64,000 bases of DNA from Acinetobacter piscicola (GTDB lineage Bacteria > Pseudomonadota > Gammaproteobacteria > Pseudomonadales > Moraxellaceae): positions 240,474-304,473 of the forward strand of contig NZ_KZ268704.1 of the NCBI RefSeq assembly GCF_002233755.1. The letters run 5' to 3'. Numbering within the stretch: position 1 is the first letter of the stretch; the number at the start of each line of letters is the position of its first letter. The notes beneath the pieces were generated by a model. The model was given only the letters and a program-made list of their open reading frames with translations, was not told the origin of the DNA and did no database searches. Positions 47,021-55,453 of the stretch are shown piece by piece. The translations under genes and the position numbers were made by a program.

Positions 47021-47557
47021 CTAGTTTATAAATTTTTCTGATGCATTCATGTATTGAGGGTCATTCAGCAAACGGCTAAACAAGAATACATTCCATGCTT
47101 GATTATGCTGTTGAAAATATCCTTGACAATACGATTGAAGGTTTTCTTCTAAATGATTATTTTTAGAAAAAAAACCTTTTTTATTAAAATGCTGAATCCC
47201 CAAGACTTGATCTACGACCAAACCGACATAATGATCATTATGGCTAATACATAAGACTTTTTGAGTAGGTAGAAATTGGCTTCTTTGCCCCGTTAAATAA
47301 AAAGCCAAATCGGAAACTGACAATAACCGTCCACGAATATTCGCCAAACCTTTCACCCAGCCCTGAACATTTGGAACTGGTGTATATTTCGGCGGATATA
47401 TAACTTCCGAAACCTCCCCTAATGGAGCAACAAAATATTGCCCCATCATTTCAAATGCAATGCCTGACCATCGATTTACTTCACTGTCGTTATCTGCGTA
47501 ATTTTTATTGCCCCGCTTAGACAGTCGAAGTAATTCGATAAATCCATTTGCTGCCAT
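47021..47557 (-). CDS. pilI: PilI, CheW-like coupling protein
   Basis: 178 aa single CheW domain: GIAFEMMGQYFVAPLGEVSE, PNVQGWVKGLANIRGRLLSV, FSRLLNDPQYM. Connects the receptor PilJ to the kinase ChpA. Starts 3 bases after the pilH stop, so the two are translationally linked. Same gene order as P. aeruginosa pilGHIJ. Confidence 0.9.
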   Translation of the reverse strand: MAANGFIELLRLSKRGNKNYADNDSEVNRWSGIAFEMMGQYFVAPLGEVSEVIYPPKYTPVPNVQGWVKGLANIRGRLLSVSDLAFYLTGQRSQFLPTQKVLCISHNDHYVGLVVDQVLGIQHFNKKGFFSKNNHLEENLQSYCQGYFQQHNQAWNVFLFSRLLNDPQYMNASEKFIN

Positions 47558-47560
47558 ATA

Positions 47561-47929
47561 TTATCCTGCTTGGAGATATTGCTTAATCGTATTGATTAGC
47601 TGATTCTCATCTATAGGTTTTGTTAGATAATCGCAAGCACCTTGGCGTTTGCCCCAAACACGGTCAGTTTCTTGATCTTTTGTACTGACAATTACAATTG
47701 GAATATGCTTAGTGGTTGCATTGCGTGCAATTTGACGTGTTGCTTGGAAACCATTTACACCTGGCATTACAACATCCATCAACACGAGATCAGGTAATTC
47801 AGCTTGAGCCAACGTTACACCATCCGCACCATTTGTTGCTTCAAGAACCTCGAATCCATGTTTTGTTAGAATTTCTTTAAATCTAAACATTTCTGTTGGT
47901 GAATCATCAACAATTAAGATTCTCGCCAT
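47561..47929 (-). CDS. pilH: PilH, single-domain response regulator
   Basis: 122 aa receiver domain only. Acidic pocket DDSP near residue 7-10, phosphoacceptor Asp in LVLMDVVMPGVNG, conserved Thr/Ser in VIVSTKDQET and Lys in YLTKPIDE. The start is the ATG at 47929 with ribosome site GGGGAAA; the TTG four codons upstream is unlikely. In P. aeruginosa, PilH is phosphorylated by ChpA and opposes PilG, affecting retraction and cAMP. Confidence 0.92.
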   Translation of the reverse strand: MARILIVDDSPTEMFRFKEILTKHGFEVLEATNGADGVTLAQAELPDLVLMDVVMPGVNGFQATRQIARNATTKHIPIVIVSTKDQETDRVWGKRQGACDYLTKPIDENQLINTIKQYLQAG

Positions 47930-47950
47930 TATTTTCCCCAAAATTAATCT

Positions 47951-48334
47951 TTAAGCACTTACATGATTGCGAATTGCATTTAATAATTCATCTTTACTAA
48001 ATGGTTTTGTTAAATATTCATCTGAACCTACGACACGTCCTTTTGCCTGATCAAACAAACCATCTTTACTAGAAAGCATAATGACAGGAATATTCTGATA
48101 ATTTTGAGAATTTTTAATTAAAGCGCATGTTTGATAACCATCTAAGCGTGGCATCATGATATCGACAAATACGATATCTGGATTTGCTTCAGCGATTTTA
48201 GACAGCGCTTCGAAACCATCTACAGCAGTGACAACGTCACAACCTTCTCGTTGCAATAATGTTTCAGCAGTACGACGAATAGTTTTTGAATCATCGATAA
48301 CCATGACTTTTAGATTTTGAAATTTATCGTCCAT
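47951..48334 (-). CDS. pilG: PilG, single-domain response regulator
   Basis: 127 aa receiver domain only: VIDDSKTIRR, phosphoacceptor Asp in DIVFVDIMMPRLDG, LSSKDGLFDQAKG and LTKPFSKDE. First gene of the Pil-Chp operon; the ribosome site is GGGGCA ahead of the ATG. In P. aeruginosa, PilG promotes pilus extension via PilB and activates the adenylate cyclase CyaB. The 284 bases upstream are divergent with the exported DUF4124-like protein and should hold the operon promoter. Confidence 0.92.
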   Translation of the reverse strand: MDDKFQNLKVMVIDDSKTIRRTAETLLQREGCDVVTAVDGFEALSKIAEANPDIVFVDIMMPRLDGYQTCALIKNSQNYQNIPVIMLSSKDGLFDQAKGRVVGSDEYLTKPFSKDELLNAIRNHVSA

Positions 48335-48618
48335 TTAATGCCCCTTTCCGCTAGCTTGGATTGAATTGTGCTGAACAGATTTATTTTTACAATTAATCAG
48401 CTTTTTTTAACATATATTAACTAACTTTACCAATAAACATTTCTTGTCATAAATCGCATTACATACATAAAACACTGTAAAGCTCACATTAAAAAAAACA
48501 TTCTGTCTTGTTTTATAACTTTATTGTTTATTAAACTTTTGTAAACACATAAGATGATCTTAGACTGATTTTAAAACCAAGTAAATCAATTTAGTTTTTG
48601 GGGGATGGTAGGCGTTAA

Positions 48619-49266
48619 ATGAATAAAAAAATCTATTGTCAAAATCTAGGTTTAAAAACAAAAAAAATAACTCATGTATTTTTGTCGATCATTCTACTTT
48701 GTGCATGTATGACTACTATCTATGCAGAGCAACAAGAACCTAGAGCAGCATGGTACAGATATTACGATAAAAATGGAGTTGCCAATATTAGTACTTCTGT
48801 TACTCCTGCGCATATCAAATATGGCTATGAAGCATTGGATCGTAACATGCAAGTCATTAAACGCAATAAAGCCTATAGTGTCGAACGAGACCTACAACAA
48901 TCTACATCACGTGCATCTGAAGTTCGAAAATTAGAACAAGATGCCCGTTTAAAACGGGCTTATGGGAATTCCACAGTTGCGTCAAACAAAAAGAATGAAA
49001 TTTTGCAAAACATTAAACAGCAAATTAATCTGCAAAATCAAAATCTTAAACAACTACAAAGTGACCGTATATTATTAAAAAGACAAGAAATGGAGTTTTA
49101 CCGTAAAGGAAGTACCGTGCCAGTCATTTTAAAGGATCGAATCAAATATAACTCAGAGAATATTGGACGCAGTAAAGGCTACATTGAAAGTTTGCAAAGC
49201 AATTACCAAAGCACTCAAGCCTACTATGACGACATAATCAATCGCCTAAAAAGACTTGAACAATGA
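48619..49266 (+). CDS. Exported DUF4124-like coiled-coil protein (215 aa)
   Basis: N-terminal signal peptide (residues ~18-36, ending TIYA), then a DUF4124-type beta domain (AAWYRYYDKNGVANISTSVTP) and, from ~85 on, a long charged coiled coil (KLEQDARLKRAYG ... KQLQSDRILLKRQEMEFYRK) to the end. Periplasmic or envelope-associated; function unknown. Unusually strong ribosome site GGGGGATGG. Divergent from pilG, which hints at but does not prove a pilus connection. Confidence 0.75.
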   Translation: MNKKIYCQNLGLKTKKITHVFLSIILLCACMTTIYAEQQEPRAAWYRYYDKNGVANISTSVTPAHIKYGYEALDRNMQVIKRNKAYSVERDLQQSTSRASEVRKLEQDARLKRAYGNSTVASNKKNEILQNIKQQINLQNQNLKQLQSDRILLKRQEMEFYRKGSTVPVILKDRIKYNSENIGRSKGYIESLQSNYQSTQAYYDDIINRLKRLEQ

Positions 49267-49557
49267 AAATACAGCTTTGAAATAACAGGAATACTCAACT
49301 ATATTTTTAAGATATCCTAATAAATATACGGATAATATTCTTGACTCAAGAGGCTCCTTTTTCTGCTTTTTAGAATTCTATCGCTTAGCAAACACACTCA
49401 AGTAAGAATTTTTAAAATAGATTTTTCACAATAAAATTCTCATAAATTTAAAACCACTGAGATCCTTATTTTAAATCAAGCCAACATTATAAATGTTCAG
49501 CTGATTTTTTTATCGTATAATCTCTGCTTTAAATCTAAGAATTTTAGGACAGTTTCC

Positions 49558-51273
49558 ATGCGCGCGAGTCGCTTTTTATTTGCAACGTTAAGAGAAACCC
49601 CAAACGATGCTGAAGTTATTTCACATCAACTGATGTTACGTGCTGGGATGATTCGTAAATTGGCTTCAGGTTTATACAATTGGTTGCCGATGGGTGTACG
49701 TGTGTTAAATAAAGTTGAAGCCATTGTTCGTGAAGAAATGAACCGTGCTGGTGCTTTGGAAACATTAATGCCCGTAACTCAGCCTGCCTCTCTTTGGGAA
49801 GAGTCTGGTCGTTATGTACAATATGGTCCTGAATTACTGCGCTTTAAAGATCGTCATAGCAATGATTTCGTACTTGGCCCGACCCATGAAGAAGTCATTA
49901 CAGACATAGCTCGTAACGAACTGCAAAGTTACAAACAACTTCCAATAAATTTCTACCAAATTCAGACTAAATTCCGTGATGAAATTCGTCCGCGTTTCGG
50001 TGTAATGCGTTCTCGTGAATTTATCATGAAAGATGCTTATTCATTTCATGTTGATCAAGCGTCTTTACAAGAAACTTATGATGTCATGTATGACACCTAT
50101 TGCCGTATTTTTTCACGTTTGGGTCTAAACTTCCGTCCAGTTCAAGCTGATACAGGTTCAATCGGTGGCTCAGGTTCACACGAATTTCACGTGTTAGCTT
50201 CAAGTGGTGAAGATGATATCGCTTTCTCGACTGAGTCAGATTATGCGGCCAATGTTGAAATGGCTGAGGCTGTTTTAGTAGGTGAGCGTTCTGCACCCGT
50301 TAAAGCACTTGAAGTTGTCGATACACCAAATCAAAAAACCATTGCCGATGTTTCAACTTTCTTGAACGCTGATCCTGCACATTCTGTAAAAGCATTATTG
50401 GTTCAAGGTCTTGCAGATGAAAATGGCAAAGTACCTGTCGTTGCCCTATTCCTCCGTGGCGATCACGAACTCAATGAAATTAAAGCTGAAAAACATCCTC
50501 TCATTGCAAGCCCACTAACTTTTGCAACTGAACAACAAATTCAAGAAAATGGATTAGTCACAGGTTTCTGTGGCCCTCAAGGTCTCGTAGAAAAAGGCTT
50601 AGCCGTCATTATTGACCGTGCTGCATCTGTTCTATCTGACTTTGTTGCAGGCGCTAATGAAGTGGATAAACATGCAGTTGGTGTGAACTGGGAACGTGAT
50701 GCTCAGTTTACTGAGGTATATGACTTACGTAATGTGGTTGAAGGCGATCCTTCTCCAGATGGCAAAGGTACAATTTTAATTAAGCGCGGTATCGAAGTCG
50801 GTCATATTTTCCAATTAGGTCAAAAATATTCTGAAGCACTTAACTGTAAAGTATTGGGTGAAGATGGTAGACCATTAGTTGTGACTATGGGTTGTTACGG
50901 TATTGGTGTAACTCGTGTTGTTGCTTCTGCAATCGAACAAAACTTTGATGATAAAGGTATCATTTGGCCAGCTGCCATTGCACCTTTTGAAGTTGCGATT
51001 GTTCCTATGAATGCACATAAATCTCCACGTACTGTTGAAGCAGCAGAAGCTTTGTATGCTGAATTGCAAGCTGCGGGTTATGACGTTCTTTTAGATGATC
51101 GTAACGAACGCCCTGGTGTTAAATTCTCTGATCTTGAACTTACAGGTATTCCACACCGTATCGTGATTGGTGAAAAGGGCTTGGACGCAGGTACTTTTGA
51201 ATATAAAGGTCGTAAAGATGCTGAGTCTGTGAATTTAAGCAAAGAAGAATTGTTGGCTAAACTAGTGAAATAA
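49558..51273 (+). CDS. proS: ProS, prolyl-tRNA synthetase
   Basis: 571 aa class II synthetase of the bacterial type with an editing (INS) domain. Motif 1 region [19 protein letters not shown], motif 2 [28 protein letters not shown], the INS domain at ~225-390 ([10 protein letters not shown] ... GFCGPQGL), motif 3 [18 protein letters not shown] and a C-terminal anticodon-binding domain ([19 protein letters not shown]). Charges tRNA-Pro and clears Ala-tRNA-Pro. Terminator follows. Confidence 0.97.
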   Translation: MRASRFLFATLRETPNDAEVISHQLMLRAGMIRKLASGLYNWLPMGVRVLNKVEAIVREEMNRAGALETLMPVTQPASLWEESGRYVQYGPELLRFKDRHSNDFVLGPTHEEVITDIARNELQSYKQLPINFYQIQTKFRDEIRPRFGVMRSREFIMKDAYSFHVDQASLQETYDVMYDTYCRIFSRLGLNFRPVQADTGSIGGSGSHEFHVLASSGEDDIAFSTESDYAANVEMAEAVLVGERSAPVKALEVVDTPNQKTIADVSTFLNADPAHSVKALLVQGLADENGKVPVVALFLRGDHELNEIKAEKHPLIASPLTFATEQQIQENGLVTGFCGPQGLVEKGLAVIIDRAASVLSDFVAGANEVDKHAVGVNWERDAQFTEVYDLRNVVEGDPSPDGKGTILIKRGIEVGHIFQLGQKYSEALNCKVLGEDGRPLVVTMGCYGIGVTRVVASAIEQNFDDKGIIWPAAIAPFEVAIVPMNAHKSPRTVEAAEALYAELQAAGYDVLLDDRNERPGVKFSDLELTGIPHRIVIGEKGLDAGTFEYKGRKDAESVNLSKEELLAKLVK

Positions 51274-51290
51274 ACTTAAAGTTTATTCAT

Positions 51291-51318
51291 AAAAAAACCC
51301 GCTTGATGCGGGTTTTTT
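51291..51318. terminator. Bidirectional terminator between proS and the halogenase
   Basis: CCCGC (51298-51302) pairs with GCGGG (51308-51312) around TTGAT, flanked by A7 and T6. Convergent genes on both sides. Confidence 0.9.
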
Positions 51319-51334
51319 ATGCAATTAATACCTA

Positions 51335-52831
51335 TTAACTAGGTTGTAAACCCAAACGTTGATATATATCGTTAATTTCCTTAGCTAATTTTTGACGCTG
51401 CTGAGAAGTTAAATCCATCAATTCAGGCACTGTAACTTCGGCTTTTATATGACCCAATGCTTGTGCTATCGCCAACCAACTATATACCCCAAAATGGTGC
51501 ATTAAATCCATTTGATACTCTATAAAATCATAATCACGTGGTGTTCGATATTTCCAAATCTCTTTTAATTCTTTATATTTTTCTGACATTGGAATATTGA
51601 CTGTAGATTTCCAAAAATCTGTATCAGCACGATTAGTATCATAATGCATTCTGATAAAATCTGCGACACCCTCCCAAGAGTTTTGATTTTGTTGGTTATA
51701 AAAATCCACTAAATGCTTTGATACAATACCTGCAGAATTTAAAATTACTTGGTCGAAAACTTCGAGTTGTAAAAGCATTTGACCAATAGATGTCGCTTCC
51801 AAAGGCTCAACAAAACCAGACGATAGCCCAACTGCCAATACATTATTTATCCAAATATTTTTATAATAACCCGCTTCAAATTTAATAATCTTAATTGGGT
51901 CAATGTGGTGACCTAACCACCTTTCGACCTCATCAACTGCTTTCTCTGGACTGATAAAAGAATCATTAAAAACGTAACCAGAGCCTATACGTTCTTGTAG
52001 AGGAATTTGCCATACCCAACCACTACTCATTGCCGTAGATCTTGTAACAAGTTCAGGATTTTTTAAACTATGTTGCAGATGAAATGGTATAGCAGTATTC
52101 ATTACTAATTTATCAGACAAAGACACCCATTCACTATTAAAGTGTTTACCAATAAAAACTCTAGAAAAACCTGAAGCATCTATAACAAAGTCAGTTTTAA
52201 TTTTTTGATTATTCACTTCTAAAAATTCGATGTCTCCACTTTGAGCATTTACAAGAATTTGATCGACCTTTGCTTCGATATATTTAATATTGCGGTTCAA
52301 AGCGATTTTCTTTAAATATTGTGCAACCTTATAAGTATCAAAATGAAAAGATGACAAAAAATTATGATCTTTCATATTCACAAACATATCTGTAATATTT
52401 TGCTGCGAGATATTTTCTTCTCTTAATTTTATCGAATCCACAATATTAGAGACAGCTACATTATGATTTGCTAAAACGGATAATATTGGGTAATAACCTT
52501 TTATTTTTTCATGCTTATTCAAATGAGGAAACATATGATAATACATATCATCGGGTTTCCCTGTTCGCCACCCTTCATATACAAATCCCAATTTATGTAC
52601 AGCGTCCGTTTCTTGCATAAATTCAAGAAAAGGAATTTCTAAACGAATAAGACTGCTCATAAAATTAAGAACCCCCCCTTCACCTACACCAACTGTTGGA
52701 ATTTCAGGGGTCGCGATTACACAAATTTCAACATTTTCTTTTAGACTTTTTCTCATTTGGAGGGCTGAAAACCAACCTGAAGTTCCGGCTCCAACAATAC
52801 ACACTCGTTTTATTTCATTAAAATTAATCAT
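51335..52831 (-). CDS. Flavin-dependent tryptophan-halogenase-family protein
   Basis: 498 aa from the ATG at 52831 (a TTG three codons earlier is in frame). The FAD dinucleotide fold VGAGTSGW is followed by the family's GVGE motif. An aligned active-site Lys (Lys80 here, in HKLGFVYEGW; Lys79 in PrnA) and the W-x-W-x-I-P signature (SSGWVWQIP) are both present. Late in the sequence FVEPLEATS corresponds to the region of PrnA's flavin-tunnel Phe/Ser. Members chlorinate or brominate indoles or aryl rings using FADH2 and halide; some have unknown substrates. Last gene after five exported-protein genes, 132 bases downstream; no flavin reductase is next to it. I cannot tell the substrate. Confidence 0.82.
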   Translation of the reverse strand: MINFNEIKRVCIVGAGTSGWFSALQMRKSLKENVEICVIATPEIPTVGVGEGGVLNFMSSLIRLEIPFLEFMQETDAVHKLGFVYEGWRTGKPDDMYYHMFPHLNKHEKIKGYYPILSVLANHNVAVSNIVDSIKLREENISQQNITDMFVNMKDHNFLSSFHFDTYKVAQYLKKIALNRNIKYIEAKVDQILVNAQSGDIEFLEVNNQKIKTDFVIDASGFSRVFIGKHFNSEWVSLSDKLVMNTAIPFHLQHSLKNPELVTRSTAMSSGWVWQIPLQERIGSGYVFNDSFISPEKAVDEVERWLGHHIDPIKIIKFEAGYYKNIWINNVLAVGLSSGFVEPLEATSIGQMLLQLEVFDQVILNSAGIVSKHLVDFYNQQNQNSWEGVADFIRMHYDTNRADTDFWKSTVNIPMSEKYKELKEIWKYRTPRDYDFIEYQMDLMHHFGVYSWLAIAQALGHIKAEVTVPELMDLTSQQRQKLAKEINDIYQRLGLQPS

Positions 52832-52972
52832 ATTTATCAAATAATTATTTCAGACTCTTATCATTATTTTTAACTTTTATACTCTTTTTAATCAAGTATA
52901 AATAAATAAACTTTTCACAATTGTCTTAATAACTTCAAACACCTAATGTCGTAAAAACTCTAAATATACAAA

Positions 52973-53920
52973 CTACATCCCTTTAATTGTCGTTTTTAAA
53001 TTTGTTACGCTAGCACCTGATAGCCCAAATGACCCCATAGTACTATTACTTAAACCTGCAAAACTAGTATCCGTCTGCCCTTGAACACCTAGCATAAGAT
53101 TATTTATCCCTATATCCATTTTGCTTGTGGTTCCTGTATTACCAATCACCATGCCCGATGGTTCGAACCCCGCATAAAAATTATCAAGTAAAAAACCTGT
53201 GGTTTGATCTGTTGCAGTCATTTTCAAATCAAAAGCAGCACTTGTATTTCCTGACACCAAACTTATAGGACAACTGGTCGAACAAATTGCCTTTATTGCT
53301 CCATGAAACAGAAACATTCTATTTTGAGGTGCATTACCTAATTGTATATTTATAGACGGTTTATTGGTGTCATGAAACAGAATATCCAATTTATTGGATG
53401 TACTACCCACTGTTAATAATTTATATACATCTGAATTTAGAACAGTACCTGTATAAATTAGTTTTTGTATAGTAGGTGTTGAAGTAGAATTTACCCCTGC
53501 TAGATAAATTGCAAAAGGAGATACACTTATCCCAGAAATATTTTGACCAAATTTAAAGTTTATATTGCTAAAAGGATGACCATTATTACCATCCGTATCT
53601 AAAGACATCTGTATAGTCGGAGAAGCATTAGCGCCGATAAAATCTAGCGTTACAGGTGTATTTGCAGCCGTCCCAGCTAACACATAAGAAGCTGGTGCAG
53701 CATAATTTGCACTAGCCTTCAGTAAATGATCTGCTGGCAATCCATTATTATCGATAATAGAAGCTTGATTGATTTGAATCCTACTTACACCTAGGTTTAT
53801 ATTAAAACCATCTCGCCCTGTAGATGCAGACAAGTCCGCATCATTCATTGCTTCTAAAGCAAATGTTGTCTGACTCATAACAACTGCAATACAACAGCAA
53901 TATTTTTTTATTTTTTTCAT
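52973..53920 (-). CDS. Exported array protein 5 (315 aa), DUF6160-like
   Basis: Signal peptide (KKIKKYCCCIAVVMSQTTFA) then the array's motif: LEAMNDADLSASTGRDGFNI. The remainder is beta-rich with repeated hydrophobic/Ser/Thr/Asn strands (for example SIDFIGANAS-type, IQMSLDTDGNNG, GINNLMLGVQGQ), fits an outer-membrane-associated or fibrous beta structure. Two cysteines only (CSTSC). It is the shortest of the long members and lies 87 bases after the previous one. Unknown role; comparable loci have been labelled fil ('pilus assembly') in A. baumannii, which is a recollection and not verified. Confidence 0.7.
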   Translation of the reverse strand: MKKIKKYCCCIAVVMSQTTFALEAMNDADLSASTGRDGFNINLGVSRIQINQASIIDNNGLPADHLLKASANYAAPASYVLAGTAANTPVTLDFIGANASPTIQMSLDTDGNNGHPFSNINFKFGQNISGISVSPFAIYLAGVNSTSTPTIQKLIYTGTVLNSDVYKLLTVGSTSNKLDILFHDTNKPSINIQLGNAPQNRMFLFHGAIKAICSTSCPISLVSGNTSAAFDLKMTATDQTTGFLLDNFYAGFEPSGMVIGNTGTTSKMDIGINNLMLGVQGQTDTSFAGLSNSTMGSFGLSGASVTNLKTTIKGM

Positions 53921-54007
53921 TTGTCCTAATCCTTAAGACAATTTAGTTTGTTTAACTTTAGGTGAAATTATATTCATCCGCAAATACATTTCGATAAAGT
54001 GCAATTT

Positions 54008-55441
54008 TTAACAAAATTTTAAACTACCATAACAGTTACTAACTGGTTTTTGGTTGTTATCTAAAAGTAGATTATTTAGGGTCATTACTGCACGTGCATT
54101 GTCTGCAAGTATGATTGAGCCAATACCTTGATAAATTGGAGCACCTGTAAGTGCATTCCATGTATTGGCGGCTCCTAAATTAATATTATTTTGCGACAAG
54201 TAATTCGTAATAAATGTACCAATTTGTGGCAAGACATCATCCATATTAATTCCAGAAGTTGGATTCAATGCACCAAAATCCAAAGGGTCTTTAAATGATA
54301 ACCAATATCCAGGTTGTGCCACATCAGCAGCATCACTGCCAGGCCACTTAACAGCAGCATTTTGGAGACTCAAATAGCCACCACTAGTAATTGGCAAGTT
54401 ATGAATCAGACTAAAATTTTGCTTTACAGCAACATTAGCTTTTAAATTCTTAATATATGAACAACCCGACGCATTTAGATTTGCAGCGCAACCAGCTGCT
54501 GTTGTTCCCTCTGCACCCATATAGAAAGTAGCATCACTAACACTTAAAATAGACGAATCCAATAACATTTTAATGGCTCCACTATCCGCACCAATTGCAA
54601 TTGTCGGAATTGGAACATCATTGACCACTAAATTGAGCTGAGACATCCGATTGCCCGTTACAATTGTTTCAGGGAAATTAAAACTCACAATTTGTTTTGT
54701 GACCTGTATCCCCCAAGGCTTACCGTTATTAGTGGAAGATTGCATCGCTGCTGCATCTGTAAATACTGTTCTTGGAAACAAACCTAAAGCTGTAATTTTT
54801 GCAAAAATACGTTGATCTTCAGTGGTACCAAAATAAGCTGGATCCGTAAACGCATTGACTGGAGTTTGAGCAACTTTCAGAAAGCCACTAAAAGTTTTTA
54901 TTCCATCAGTCGGATCTTGCACATTATCTGTACCCGCAGAAAGATATCCCATAATTTTTTCAGCACTTAAACGGAATCCAGTCACTTCTCTAGTCGAAGC
55001 AGAATTTGGGTTTTTGATTGCAAACTCTAAAAAGGGGTTCGTTATTTCTGCACTACTACTCGCTCGTCCTTTGGTCCAAGTTGGTGTTCCACTCGCATCT
55101 TTTGCATCAGGCAAGCCACTTAGAGATATATTAGACATATCAATATCACATGCGCCTGCACCATTTACACCGCCACAGCCAAGCTGCATATTTTTGATAT
55201 TAGCATTTAACTCTACTTTCGCCTCAAGACCAAGTTTATAGAAACCATAGTCCGAAGTCGTAGCACCTACACCTGCACCTGATGGACCAGTAAAACCCAG
55301 TGATAATAAAGCCTGACCCGTTTGTTCAGATAATTCACTATCTGTTAGCTCGTGCATTTGAGAAGTTGCAAAAATAGAAGTAGACATAATCGTAGTCAAA
55401 ATGCCTAGTGCGAGTTTAGATTTATATATTTTTTTCATCAT
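54008..55441 (-). CDS. Exported array protein 4 (477 aa)
   Basis: Signal peptide (KSKLALGILTTIMSTSIFA), then the shared motif in MHELTDSELSEQTGQALLSL. The mature part is a long, Ser/Thr/Ala/Gly-rich beta-type sequence with four Cys in short disulfide-like pairs (CGGVNGAGAC, CAANLNASGC) and a final CYGSLKFC. Closely spaced with its neighbours (12 bases after protein 3), hence one operon. Function unknown. Confidence 0.72.
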   Translation of the reverse strand: MMKKIYKSKLALGILTTIMSTSIFATSQMHELTDSELSEQTGQALLSLGFTGPSGAGVGATTSDYGFYKLGLEAKVELNANIKNMQLGCGGVNGAGACDIDMSNISLSGLPDAKDASGTPTWTKGRASSSAEITNPFLEFAIKNPNSASTREVTGFRLSAEKIMGYLSAGTDNVQDPTDGIKTFSGFLKVAQTPVNAFTDPAYFGTTEDQRIFAKITALGLFPRTVFTDAAAMQSSTNNGKPWGIQVTKQIVSFNFPETIVTGNRMSQLNLVVNDVPIPTIAIGADSGAIKMLLDSSILSVSDATFYMGAEGTTAAGCAANLNASGCSYIKNLKANVAVKQNFSLIHNLPITSGGYLSLQNAAVKWPGSDAADVAQPGYWLSFKDPLDFGALNPTSGINMDDVLPQIGTFITNYLSQNNINLGAANTWNALTGAPIYQGIGSIILADNARAVMTLNNLLLDNNQKPVSNCYGSLKFC

Positions 55442-55453
55442 TATATCCTTTTG

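Noticed and set aside
47930..47941. Upstream start of pilH at a TTG
   Set aside because: Four extra codons with no better ribosome site; the ATG at 47929 follows GGGGAAA and gives the standard receiver start.
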